Positions 10,352 through 21,622 of a DNA stretch of 64,000 nucleotides are shown here, piece after piece. The position numbers were made by a program, and so were the translations under genes. Source of the stretch: Neonectria sp. B-13. Lineage: Eukaryota; Ascomycota; Sordariomycetes; Hypocreales; Nectriaceae. The DNA is taken from assembly GCA_002682825.1 (NCBI GenBank), contig NOKP01000063.1, positions 65,226 to 129,225 on the forward strand, in the 5' to 3' direction. Below the pieces are notes generated by a model. The model ran no database searches, had not been told where the DNA came from, and saw nothing but the letters and a program-made list of their open reading frames with translations. Within the stretch, counting starts at the first letter, position 1. Every line of letters begins with the position of its first letter.

Positions 10352-11545
10352 TTAGAATCCCCAGTCCTCCCGGACAATCTTCCCTCCATGCTCGCACCCA
10401 ACGGTTAGGTTAGCGAAAGCTGCGTGCGCCAGAATCTTGCGCGCGTCGCCGAATGCGTTCACGGCGATTGCACGATCAGTGGGGTGGGTATAGTACTAGG
10501 TAGGACATGGCAAGTTAGCAACCAAGGCAATCATAACAGCACAAGAACCTTGATTCCGGGACTGCCGCAGACGATATAGTTTTGGGTGTCTGAGTCTCAC
10601 GTACGTTTGGGTTAATAATAGGGTCGTCAGACATAGCGCTAGACTGGATGGTGATGTTGCCCCTGGACAGCGCAACCATGTATGATCCGTCGGCGGATGG
10701 CTCGTAAGTCGGGCCCAGGCTGTTGGGGTAGAATACGGATTCAAATAGGAACTCCACCGTGGAGCGGTTGGTGAGACCTTCGTCGACGACGGCACGGGCG
10801 CCTTGAGTTGCTCGATGGACAGCTCCTGAAAGCCGTTGGTAATACCGCCTGGTGCCGTGTAGACGCCATTTCCCGTCGAGTAGTACTCATCCTGCGAAGC
10901 CTGGACGGTGGTGGTATTGAACATCAGGTAGTGAGTTGAAGCTTCGGGAACCATGGTGACTGAGATACTATACACATTGTGGGCTCTCGGGCCGTCGGAG
11001 TATGCAGCCGGGTCCTAGGTCTGATACTTTTGGTTGTATTCGTTCCCTTTGTTGGGGACGTTGAAGCGGGTTCCCTGCGGTTCTGGTAAGAGGAAAAGGA
11101 CTCTTGGTGTGAATGGGTTGTGCTTACCTTGATGAATGCCGGGTAGACATCTCACTAGTTCTAGCTAGGGTTCCCTCGTTTCACCTAGTGATCGTAGACG
11201 TTGGCTGAACCGCGTCCATAGTAAAGGCTATTGAGGATGCTGCTGCCGCCAAGACCACGACCTCCTGGGATGGTCAACGACTATCTTTTGTGTAGGAGGC
11301 TCCCATACGTACGGTGGTAAGCAAGCTTCCGGCCACCCAGACCTTGCTGCGGCTCCGTGTAGAAAGTTCCAGTCAATGGCAGTGCCTGGAGTTACGAGTG
11401 AGCATGGGAGGGCAAGCATTTGGAATGACGGAAGTTGTCTAACTTGCTAGCAATGTATTCGACGGCACCGGGTGCCTGGTACATAACTGCAACGTTGGGA
11501 TCAGGCCTGGCTTCTAAGACAAGAACATGATTACTACTATTCAAA
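10352..11545 (-). pseudogene. GMC (glucose-methanol-choline) oxidoreductase, heavily broken
   Basis: Read on the minus strand from 11545. A segment HVLVLEARPDPNVAV matches the FAD-binding LVLEAG region. Next come IPGGRGLGGSSILNSLYYG (GMC signature 1 region) and NVYDH*VKRGNPS*N**, then DVYPAFIK. Further on are YYSTGNGVYTAPGGI and the C-terminal domain pieces NRSTVEFLFES, SDDPIINPN and HPTDRAIAVNAFGDARKIL. These are FAD-dependent alcohol/aldehyde oxidases, often secreted. Frameshifts occur near 11400 and 10790. The stops in the N-terminal block fall where the family has Trp (TGG to TAG or TGA), pointing to RIP. The first ADP-binding motif and the final His-containing motif are not found. Function is lost. 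Confidence 0.8.
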
Positions 11546-13115
11546 AGATATATCTAGCTATATTCAGCTACTACTTGCTCCTTGATAATAGAGCTACTAA
11601 GGTTAATAATATTAACTTCACCGTAGAGGAGAAGATACTACTTAAAGCCCTTACTAAGTGAGTGGAGGCTAGGTTAGACAATGAAGATGACAAAGTCATT
11701 GTCAATGAATTATCCAGAGACAAATACGCTCTATGGTTCCAGGAGCTGCTGAGGTGTGTGGAGCTGGTGTGGATGGCCAGCTAGTCTGGCATCTTGAAAT
11801 CGAGGGAAGGATCATGTGCTGGGAATAGGGTTGAGGAAAAACTTAGAACGGAAAAGGTAGGTAGGTTCGGGTTAGAGGCAAAGGTTAATAAATGAACTTT
11901 AAACCCAACCAGGCTTGAGACAAAGAAATCGATGTGTGACATCGTAATCATTACACATTAGGTTCCCTCATAGAGGGGTAAGTGTTAATATATTATAAGG
12001 CTTTACCTTAATAGGTATAATAAGTCAGCCTTCCGGCAACGTCCATTCTACGATATTATTAGCGGCCGGTGGAGAAGGCTTTCGGGATGTTGATTACCAC
12101 GGACCTCGTACCTAGATCGGGTGTTTTATGGGTCAGGAGGCTTGAGTATTCCGACGGTGTGCAACCGCACCAGAGTGGACCTTTCGGGATCGGTTTACGA
12201 GCTACTGTGGGCTGATACGTCGCCTTGAATGGTGTCCTTGGCAGCGCCGGGCCCATTTGCACATTTAATAGCTCGGAATTGACAAGCCAATCAGTTTGTG
12301 AAGTGCTTACATCCGCCTGCAACGGGTTCCGGGCCAGGGCGTCCTAGAGCTGTCCCTCCTCGTCACACATGGCTGATCAGGGGTGGGCGAGACTCGGAAC
12401 ACTACGAAGCAGAGAGAAAAGAATCAGCGAAATGCTGACTGATTCATTACAGTTGTTTACCACAAAATCGTGTTCCCCACTATGCAAACGGTTCCTTTTG
12501 GCTCAACATTGGCTTCGTGTTCAGCACCCCTGTCGATGGCGTTACTCTGGGCGCTAACCTTCCTCGATCCAGGAAAGCCGCCCTTCGAGCCGCAATTAGG
12601 CAAATGGGGATCGGAGCCGTCGTCCGCGACCCGAAGGTCCAAAGTTTTTTTGAACGTTGGCCCTCGCCATTGGCCTTGTTGTTGCAACGCTGTGTCGACA
12701 TGCGAGTCAGGCAAATTCGCAGGACTCTGTATATTTTAATATTGTGAAGTTACAATCTTTAAATAGAATTAAGCTTAAATACTATAGTAAAAGATAACGC
12801 AGTGTTTAACCTGGAATATGGTGGCGTTAACGGAATTTAGCGAGGCTGGGGTGGCTTGTGGCGCACCTTGTATCCTTCGTGCCCAGGTCGCATAACATTT
12901 CAGCTGAGGGATTTTGGACCGAACCACGGGACTGGGGCTTTCATTGCCAAGAGCTTGGCGTAAGATATTGGATATGTCTGTCGTATTCTCACTCATATAT
13001 AGGACGGCCATGTTCCGCTGGTCGTCCCATCAGTTGGACAAGGGTTTGCCAAGGACGCCCGTACCTCCATATCAAGCTCGTCAGGTCCAACGTTGAGAGC
13101 AGAGCCTTGTTAAGA
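11546..13115. other. No recognisable gene; mixed remnants
   Basis: 11546-11880 interrupts the expected 5' end of the GMC gene. It has a degraded plus-strand reading (VNNINFTVEEKILLKAL; ELSRDKYALWFQELL) that I cannot assign. 11980-12010 is AT-rich. 12060-13010 holds several short open frames on both strands, none convincing. The last 100 bases are the probable promoter and leader of the deacetylase gene. Confidence 0.45.
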
Positions 13116-15448
13116 ATGGTTTACTTTAAGTTGCAGTGCCTATTGGCGGCGGCCTACACCGCAGGGGCTGCCGTTGCTGCGTGCACCTCGGACCTCCTGG
13201 TGGATGACCTGTCCAACTCGTTCTCAACAAACCGAAACAACCTCGGTTCGTGGACGTCAGGTAAGACGCCCCATATGCCGTTTCCGGGATACTCTTTGAG
13301 AACTTCAGTTAACCACCTGCAATAGACGATGGCAGCATGGCTAGCATCTCGGCGTCCGGCGGCATCCTCAGCTTCACCCCCAAGAGCGGAGCTTACTACT
13401 ACGAGACGTTCCCATGCCAGGCGCTGCAGACCGACTCGTACACGCACGTACAGCTTGAAATCAAGGCGCCCGTATCGGGCGCGGCCTTTACAGCCCAACT
13501 CAAGTCGGCCTCGAGCTGTTCGGCAACGACTACTACGAAAACGTCTTTCCGGGTCACCAGCCTTACCGGCGACTGGCAGACACTCCGCGTCCCACTGAGT
13601 AGCTTTTCTGGGGCGAACCTCAATGCCCTCTCCCTTGTCCTCGAGTCCTTTTCGTCAACCCAGCAATGGCAATTGGACAAGGTCTCGTTTGTCTGTTCCC
13701 AGAGGCAAACTACGCTATCCTCGACCACAGCCACGTCAAAGTCATCCACCACGACCTTGTCCACCTCCCCGTCGTGCTCACCGCTCTTGGTGGATGACTG
13801 GGCGTCGCAGTCGCGCCTTAGCTTCCTACAATACAACGCACTCCTACTGCCGACTGGCGATGACGGGACGATGCAATCCATGGTCGTGAACAACCACCAC
13901 GTGACATTGACGCCAACATCCACTTCGTCGTACTTCTTCACCCAGGTCGGATGTGTAGATGCCACAAAGTACGGGGGTATATCGCTCCGGATCAACGCTC
14001 CGGCCGGGACCACGTTCAAAATCGCGCTGTCTTCCAAGACGACGTGCGACGGCGCATCGACGGGGTCGTCGTCCCAGACATCGACCCAACTGGGCTGGAC
14101 ATTCGACGGAACCGAGAAACTGTACAGCTTCCCCTGGTCCAAGTTCAGCGGACTCAACCTGTCCAAGCTGAGATCGATCGTGCTCTCGGCGCCCAACAAC
14201 CCGGTCACCTTGGGCCCGCTGGCACTCTACTGCGGGAGTACCCCGAGTGGCTGGGTAGTGCCCACGCCTACCAGCCCAACAGGACCAACAGAAACCGTCG
14301 AGGCACCATCCGCTACCGTCTCGGGGTTTGTCATCGACACCTTTGGCAACCAAAACACGAACTCGCTTGGATTCTGGCATGGCGGCGAGGAGATGAGCCT
14401 TACCTGGGGTTCCAACCGCGTCTCCGTCGTTGCCCCTGGTCCCGACTACGCCTTCACCACACTACTCAGCGGTGGTTGTCGAGACTTGCGCAGCCACCGC
14501 GGCTCGTATTTGCACATCGCCTACTCGGGTCACACTAAATTCTCCGTCGCGTTGCAGCAGCACAATTCTCAGTGCAACGCAGGTGTGGCACCATATCCCG
14601 AGACGAGGGACAGCCTCGAGGCCGGCCGGTACGCGACGGGTAACAATATCTACATACCCATTTCGCACTTCAATATCAACCTACAGCGTGTCAGCAGCAT
14701 CGCCATCAGGGGCGTCTACAGCACCGACGCCGTGGTCCTGACCAAGGTTGAGATCGTGCCCTCCATCCCCTCGGGCGTGAGCATACCCCAAAAGTTGCCC
14801 TCGGGCACCCTCGTCTTTGCTTGCACGCGGCCCAACTCGTTTGCATTCGGCATCGACGACGGCAACCCAAGGTACGCCGCCCGGCTGGCAGAGATCATCC
14901 GCGACGCGGGCATCAAGGTGACATTTTTCGCCGTCGGCGCGGTGCTTGAAAACGACTCCACGGGCATGGCCAGCCTCTACCAACAGTTGAAGAGCGAGGG
15001 CCACCAGATTGCGCTGCATTCCTACACGCACCCGAGGATGGAGGGGCTTCCAACTACAGCTAGCATTGACTGGGAGTACAGCGAGGACTACCGGGTAATG
15101 ACCGACATCTTTGGCGAGAGATCAAACTATTTCCGCCCGCCTTACGGGGTCGAAGGCGCGCGTATGCGTCAGCGCTGGGCGGCTGCCTCGGGGGCCGAGA
15201 AGGCCTATCTCATCAACTGGAGTGTCGATGTCCAGGATTGGCTGTGGGCCGAGACGAGCACGCCGGAGAAACAAGTTGACGCCTTCAAGTCCGATGTTGC
15301 AAAGGGGGGCAACCTGGTCGTGATGCACTTTTCGTACAACTCGACCGTCAACTACTTCCCCGAGTTTATCAGGCAGGCCAAGGCTACCGGTAAGCAGATC
15401 ATGCGAATTGATCAGTGCATGGAGGATCCGGACGCACCGCCGCTGTGA
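13116..15448 (+). CDS. Secreted polysaccharide deacetylase (CE4/NodB) with three N-terminal modules
   Basis: Two exons, 13116-13260 and 13326-15448, give 755 residues; the intron (GTAAG...AATAG) is in phase 1. The start is the Met beginning MVYFKLQCLLAAAYTAG, a good signal peptide. Residues about 25-195, 197-355 and 383-525 are three related modules, each opening with a (L)VxD segment and a Cys pair and separated by Ser/Thr-rich linkers; they look like carbohydrate-binding or adhesion modules, but I cannot name the family. The C-terminal 210 residues are a CE4 fold: GIDDGN (motif 1, usually TFDDG), HSYTHP (metal His pair), RPPYG, WSVDVQDW and LVVMHF. All catalytic motifs are present, so the enzyme is probably active. 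Likely substrates are chitin oligomers or cell-wall chitin. The gene looks intact. Confidence 0.88.
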
Positions 15449-16268
15449 TTGCGGAAGCGGCGTTCTGGGTTTGGAGAGCAGGGGAATTCCAAGAGGGGCC
15501 GAGCCACCAATCACCCTCCTGTTGCATACTTTGCTGCACAGACCCTCGTCATTCACAGAGACTTTTCGCATACAGTAATAATCCACCACTCGAGGTTTCT
15601 GCTGCTTCTCTGGACATGCAGTAACTCATGGCCTTTTTCCAGTCCATAGCTGTGCCATTCGGGGACCCATGGATAAATAAGGCTTAATCTAGAACCATTG
15701 ATACACTTACCGCTGCCCTCGGAGTATGATGAGCGCAAAAGATGCTGTAGGTCCTAGGGATACTCTCTCACTGTTTTACCTACTGGCCATGGAGCATCTC
15801 TCAATAAAGATCAAGAACCCTACCATCTTTAAATAGCCTGTATATGGGGCAGATATATTTACAACCACATTACTAGACGTAAAGAAGCTCTAGGAATGTT
15901 ACCCTATCCGTCAGTTGCAGACCACCGCATTACTCCAGAGCTTTCACTGGAAACGGTTCCGTAACCCGATGGACAGAAATATAGACCCTTTTGACATCCC
16001 TATTATCGATCTGGAACAGATTGCCGAGGCACTCGTGCTGTGTCACAGACTAAGTCATTTGTGAACGGGCCTTGATCTTCTCCACCAACGCTGACTGCTG
16101 CATGTAACGGCCCCGATGATGCTGGTTTGTTGCTACTCTGACCCTCGCACCGCCGACCTAGTCTCGCATCGGCGTCCATATCAGTCTTCCTCAACCATCT
16201 CTCTATACCGTCTAACAAAACCCTGCCATTGACTGCTGTCTAGCTTTTCAATACAGTAGGAAAGCAAT
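15449..16268. other. Intergenic, no gene seen
   Basis: Tail-to-tail region between the deacetylase and the F-box-like gene. Only short overlapping frames on both strands, none with recognisable features. Confidence 0.55.
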
Positions 16269-17443
16269 CTAATTGTCCGGCATATCATCCATACAATGAT
16301 GCATGCCCACATCGTTTGGATACATCTCTGTAACAATTTGCCAGATCCGCCGACGGTTCGTCAGCCCATTGGGCACAGTCAGCCCGACATGACTGTAATC
16401 CCAGGGTGTATCCCAGTAGTTGTCTTCTTCAATAACTGGAACCGTCACAGGGGACAAGAGCTGCCGTGTGAGCTTCTCCCAATCCCAACTGCCTCCCCCT
16501 GCTTTCGTCATCTGGTTCACAGTTTCAAGATCAAGATCCCATAGAAACGGGATCTGGAGGAACAATAGCTTCCAAAACGACTGTGACAGTACATAGTTGC
16601 ACCGGAGAGCGATGGGATCCCTCATGACCAGTGAGGCAATCTGGTCTTTAATTTCTTGGGGAAGTGTTGAAAAGAGGCTCTCGAACTGGGGGAGAGAAGT
16701 CGTGGCCTGTAGAGCTGGTCTCAAGTTGGACATGACATCAACTGTCAAGTCCGGTATGAATATCGGATCAGCCTCCCACTATTGATTGATGTTAGTAACT
16801 TTGGGACGCTATTCCAGGAAGCCGCGACACGAACCCATTCTTCTTCTCCATTCCAGTCGTCCCCGTTCCGCAGAAGAATCTCCCGGGGAACGAAATAGCG
16901 ACCAAATCCTAGTGTGATATCTTCTCCCGGCGCGTTGTCTGGGATCTTGGGTAGAAAACTCATACAAAGACCTGTACCAGAGGTGGCCTTGGTGCATCGC
17001 CGATCTAATGTCATCCATAGACCGCCTACTGATCGGAGGTGATACTTCCGAGTTTGAATAGCCAGAAGGGCAATCTCCTCACAAGCTTCATGTACACCTA
17101 GATACCACCGCTGGCTAGCATCAGGATGATAGTGATCACCCTCGTCAATGTCTTCCTCATGCTGCGTCAACAGAGACGGCCCGCCGGGCACAATCTTGAC
17201 CCACGGCTCGGGGTTGATGAGAGCAGCATAATGGTGAGTGACAGTGGTGCTTGGGATTTTCAATGACTGGGGCCCCTTTTCGTAACCAGGGTAGTGGGGG
17301 CCTGAGAGAAGAATTCCGCCTTCTAACCAGATATCCGGAAACCAACGGGTAGGGCGCTGTTTGTCGATCCTGTCAAGGCCGAGAGCTGGATTGATGCTCA
17401 GCCCACATATTGTGCAGGGAGGGGCCTCACGGGCTGCAGTCAT
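16269..17443 (-). CDS. F-box-like fungal protein with N-terminal Cys pair
   Basis: Two exons on the minus strand, 17443-16835 and 16778-16269, joined by a phase-0 GT-AG intron with an ACTAAC branch site; 372 residues. The N-terminus has a CTICG motif (MTAAREAPPCTICGLSIN). The middle is aromatic-rich. The C-terminal third has LPQEIKDQIASLV, the usual opening of a fungal F-box-like segment, followed by FWKLLFLQIPFLWDLD. Such proteins are common expanded families in filamentous ascomycetes and may be SCF substrate receptors; that role is inferred. No stops or frameshifts. The neighbours are unrelated. Confidence 0.75.
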
Positions 17444-18220
17444 GATCGTCGAGGGTAGATTAGTGCTGAGGATGAGAGAGAAATATGAACAGGGGAATCG
17501 TGGGTGGTGTTGTGTTGTGTCGAGGATGGACGTGATTGATCAGTGAACGGCTCGGCTCGGGCCATTAATGGGGGTGGGGCGTTTCTGAGGGGCAAGGTTG
17601 GCAATCTAGGTCGCAGTGAGCGCACTAGCAGAGGCACGGGCCAGCAAGTGGAATGGAAAACGTGCGGGTTTTGCTTTGCGATGCCATTATTGCTGTTCAA
17701 TGGCAGTCGTCCAGTACTGCTCTGTTAATTTACATATGGTGTCTTGATGTCCACGATTAAAGCAGAGATAGCATAGCTATTTCAATCAGGGAGAATGACT
17801 CACAATGAGCATGAACTCATCCAATCTCTCCCGTATGCACAGGCCCGAAGCATCATCTTCATATCACAGCGATGAAACTGGTGGCACTTCAGGGCCCAAA
17901 TACGCTAAAGCTAACCTAGAGAGTAGGTACTTATAGAATAAATTAGAACAAGATGCATGTCAAGCTTGGGCTGGTCCACTTTGTAGGTAATCGGTTGAAA
18001 CGAGTTAAAATATGTCACATTCTTATTTGAACAAAGCGTTACAATGTGAGTATTTCTCCAATACCAACGCTCGATTCTTACAAGCATGATCAAGTCACAT
18101 CTCACCCTGTCCATCCGTCGGTATTCAAAAGCATGTCCCTGTGAAATGCAAAGACGTAGTGCCCGATACCTTCACAAAAACAGTTATTCAGTTGTCATCG
18201 TACGATTTGTACATTCGTGA
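17444..18220. other. Intergenic, no gene seen
   Basis: Contains the presumptive promoter of the minus-strand F-box-like gene (CT-rich just upstream of 17443). Nothing else supported. Confidence 0.5.
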
Positions 18221-18682
18221 CTACAATTCCACCGTTTCGTAGTCGCTCCTCAGCCGTCTCGGGCTTACAAGCACCGGTAAAAACGCCAGTGTCACGGCGC
18301 TTAGCATCCTCCTCGATCTCATCAACAGGATCATGTCGCAGACAGTTGTAACTCTAAGGCATAGAGACTGTTCAATGCTGTTGATGTTGCCTGATATGGC
18401 GTGGATATGAGCATTAATCAAACCTGGGATCAATATGTCGCCAGGACAAGAGATTCTTGTGATTCCCGCCACAGGAACTCGTTGAACTTCCCCGTCGCCG
18501 ACCTCTGTGATGAGGCCATCTTGAACAGTGATAAACCCCTTGTTGGTGAATTCGTGCCCAGTGAAGATCTTGAAATCATCGATAATAAAGGTATCTCGGC
18601 AAGATATGTTTCTGGGACTCAAATGACATGTAGGTAGCCTTGGTGAGTTTTGACGTTGCGCTGTACGTGATTTCTTCATCCT
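18221..18682 (-). pseudogene. Amidohydrolase, 5' fragment with frameshift
   Basis: The minus strand encodes the beginning of a metal-dependent amidohydrolase: FIIDDFKIFTGHEF, a beta-rich VQDGLITEVGDGE, then GDILIPGLINAHIHAISG with the HxH metal motif, and SLCLRVTTVCDM. One base is then lost; in the next frame the protein continues HDPVDEIEEDAKRRDTGVF, then GACKPETAEERLR. It ends there, far short of the usual 400 or more residues, so it is a truncated relic. It is about 1 kb from the intact amidohydrolase at 19700 but belongs to a different subgroup (imidazolonepropionase-like). Confidence 0.65.
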
Positions 18683-18778
18683 AAATGCACCTCGTTTATG
18701 GGAGGATTTACTTGATCCGTTATTAGTACGGAAAACAATGCCATCTAATACCCTGGATCGTCCTGTTCCGTAGGAGTT

Positions 18779-18854
18779 CCGCTTTCCGGCAGGAAGTTCG
18801 GAACACCCGCTGAGATCCGCTTTCCGGCAGGAAGTCCGGAACACCCGCTGAGAT
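18779..18854. repeat. 38-bp direct tandem repeat, two copies
   Basis: CCGCTTTCCGGCAGGAAG begins two adjacent near-identical 38-bp units (18779-18816, 18817-18854) that differ at one base. Each unit contains short inverted halves. Role unknown. Confidence 0.9.
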
Positions 18855-19699
18855 CCGAAAAGGACCCTGCAGGGCTTCTACGCTGGGAACTCTTGATACA
18901 ACATTGGGTGTCCCACAGATATTGGGTACTCCGTGCAGGACGTGTTGGCCGGCCAGATCTCCCCACTCCCTGCTTTTAAAAATTGCAATTTAAGGTGTAA
19001 ATCCCAGTGCAGCACTCACTTGTCTACGGCACTCGCTTATTGTCACGTTACAGAGCTACAGTAGGATGCGGGTAAATAACATAGTAAATTTGCCTTATCT
19101 TCTACAAAGGAAAGGGGCGCGGCTGTTGCCGCTTTTATGTGCGCTAAGCTTTGCTCACAGCAAAGCTCGGCCGTGGTTTCGGGCAGTTGTAATAACCCGA
19201 GATAACCTCGGTTACGCTCACAAATCATCAATCCAAAACACGGCAATTGACAACGGTACTTAAGTCGGCTTTTATGACTAAGTGTTATCCAAGGAATTGT
19301 GACACTTACCATGTAGTCTATGTTATATCAATTAACGTTATCCGCTATGTAAGCCCGCTCGCTAATGAATTAGTAACCCACTGACCCACGTTATGTCACG
19401 GCTTCGGGTTCCGTGGAAAAGCCGTATACGGCCTCGATCGGTGTCGTGGCATTCACGAGACGAGGCCACGGGGAGAAATTCTCTAGGGAAAGTTAAAACA
19501 CTCTCCTCGATCCAGGCATGCCGGGTTTAAATAACAGAAAAGGTGGGGTTGTAGGGGAAGATAAGTGAGGACGAGCGCCACCCGTGATGTCTCGAGATGT
19601 AGTCTTGATACATCACTATTCTTTTGCGCTCCCAACCTTTCAGATTTTCGAGCATTGAATAATCGAAGTACCCACGACAACCTGCCGGCTCTAACAATA
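18855..19699. other. Intergenic, probable promoter of the amidohydrolase gene
   Basis: No gene seen. A TTTAAATAA element near 19526 lies about 170 bases before the chosen start at 19700. Confidence 0.5.
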
Positions 19700-21166
19700 A
19701 TGTCTGGAAAATACCTCATCACCGGTGGCCTCGTAGTTACCCTCGACGACTCGCTCGGTGACTTTGAAAACGGCGCCGTTCTCGTCGAGGACGGCGTCAT
19801 CAAAGCCGTCGGCAGGGCAGAGGACATATCAGCACCCGAGGCCGAAATCATCGACGCTACCGAAGGCGTCGTCATCCCTGGCATGGTAGACACCCACCGC
19901 CACGTTTCCATGAGTCTCACGCGCGGCATCGGCGTGGACCAAAACGTATGGCCGTTTTTGTTCAACACCTTCACCCGATGGTTGCCGGCGATTGGGGTCG
20001 AAGAAATACATACATCCGCGCTAGTCAGTGCTCTCGAGGCCATTGACAGCGGAATCACCACGATTCTGGACCCCGCCGAGTCTTTCTACTCTGCCGAGCA
20101 CGCAGACGCGGAATTGCAAGGCCTCAAGGAGTCTGGGATCCGGGCTTTCTTCTGCTACGGAATGAGCGGAAACCAATACGGTGATGTCCCGGCAGGGAAA
20201 GCTGGTTGGGACGCCCGCATGCAGCACGCCAGCAAGATGGTCCAGGAGGACTCACTGGACGGGCTCGTCCGCGTGGGTCTTCACCTCAGCCAGTCAGGTA
20301 CGGTCCCCTTCTCTTGGATGGGCGACGAGGTGAAGTTCGCCCAGGATCGAGGGCTTTTCTGCTGTTCCCACTCCAGCGTTGTTGTCGGCTCCGATTTCAC
20401 ACGCGACCTGGAAGTTCGAGCAGACATGGGATGCATGCTTCCCGGGCACGTCTACATCCACTGCCCGAGTATATCGGACCACGAGATGAGCCTCGTCGCC
20501 AAGACTGGGGGCAAAATCTCACTGGCACCGGATACGGACATCCAGATGGGCATGGGCTACCCGCCCCTGAGAATGGCTCTCGCCCACGGCCTGAAGCCCT
20601 CCCTCGGCACCGACAGCTCTAGCATCGCCCCGCCAGACCTGCTGTCTCAGATGCGAGTGCAGTTACAGGCGCAGCGCGGTCAGGATCACCACGCCATCCA
20701 CCTCACCCATCGACCCTCTTTCAATATGGACTTTGGTGTCCGTGACGCTCTGATTTGGGGAACGCGGAACGGCGCCGAGGCCATCGGTCTCAGCGACAAG
20801 ATCGGCACGCTCACGCCGGGCAAGAGAGCCGACGTCGTCGTCATCACCAGCAAGCGCGCACTCACCGGCTCGGCGAACCCCCTTGGGACCGCGGTGCTGC
20901 ATTCCACGCCGGCTGATGTCGACTTGGTAATGGTGGACGGGAAGATCCTGAAGCGTGACGGGCACTTGGTCGGATTGGATGTCGAGGAAATCCGCGCCAG
21001 GGCACGGGAGGGGTTGCGGCGTATTCAAGATAACCTGAAGAGACTGCGTCCGGAGATGAGTCCGGAGGAGATCGAAGGCTTCATCCGTCAGACCGAAAAG
21101 GCTCATCGGGCCAACGTTGCGAATGCATACGCTGAGAGAAGTGAAACTATACTGACTAACCTATAA
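19700..21166 (+). CDS. Amidohydrolase of the ATZ/TRZ (cytosine/SAH deaminase-like) family
   Basis: A single exon of 488 residues. An upstream in-frame Met exists at 19565, but 19700 gives the family-typical start MSGKYLITGGLVVTLDD. Metal ligands are clear: VDTHRHV (H66, H68), H224 in CCSHSSV, H254 in YIHCPS and D305 in LGTDSSS. The C-terminus has the usual GTLTPGKRADVVVI beta-sandwich return. This family hydrolyses ring C-N bonds (deamination or dechlorination of heterocycles such as triazines, purines and pterins) in the cytosol. The second His normally lies in HxxE, where the Glu shuttles protons; here it reads HSSV, so substrate or chemistry may differ. No defects are seen. Confidence 0.85.
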   Translation: MSGKYLITGGLVVTLDDSLGDFENGAVLVEDGVIKAVGRAEDISAPEAEIIDATEGVVIPGMVDTHRHVSMSLTRGIGVDQNVWPFLFNTFTRWLPAIGVEEIHTSALVSALEAIDSGITTILDPAESFYSAEHADAELQGLKESGIRAFFCYGMSGNQYGDVPAGKAGWDARMQHASKMVQEDSLDGLVRVGLHLSQSGTVPFSWMGDEVKFAQDRGLFCCSHSSVVVGSDFTRDLEVRADMGCMLPGHVYIHCPSISDHEMSLVAKTGGKISLAPDTDIQMGMGYPPLRMALAHGLKPSLGTDSSSIAPPDLLSQMRVQLQAQRGQDHHAIHLTHRPSFNMDFGVRDALIWGTRNGAEAIGLSDKIGTLTPGKRADVVVITSKRALTGSANPLGTAVLHSTPADVDLVMVDGKILKRDGHLVGLDVEEIRARAREGLRRIQDNLKRLRPEMSPEEIEGFIRQTEKAHRANVANAYAERSETILTNL

Positions 21167-21622
21167 CCAAAGGAGCAATACATTAGAAAGTTCATTTTCA
21201 GATTTCAAGCTGGGAAACTTGGTCCTAGTGTCTCATCATTCAATTCGATTCGATCCTACTACACACTACCTTCCTAGAGTATCACACGCATTATGTCATC
21301 CGATTTAGTATTCCAATTGAATGGAACATGCAACAACTACGACTGGAAAAAGAAGGGAAGCCAGTTTCTCGCGGCTCACCTATGCTCCAAGACATCTGGC
21401 GATGATTTCGTAATCGAGAACGATAAGCCTTACTCTGAGATGTGGTTTGGCGACTACCCAAACTTTCCTGCACGCATCGCTGAAACGGGGGAGCCGCTCG
21501 ACGACCGCATTTACAACAAGTCTTCCATGCTGGGTGAGGGCGGTATTAAGAAAATTGGTGGATATCTGCCCTTTTTGCCCAAAGTACGTTTTCCCATCCA
21601 CAAATTCCGACTATTGTTAATA

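Noticed and set aside
12457..12747. Overlapping open frames of 70-90 codons on both strands
   Set aside because: No start context, domain, signal peptide or exon structure; overlapping frames in normal-GC sequence are expected by chance.
13399..14380. Long minus-strand open frames (up to 269 codons) opposite the deacetylase
   Set aside because: They are antisense shadows of a strongly biased coding exon that encodes a clear CE4 enzyme on the plus strand.
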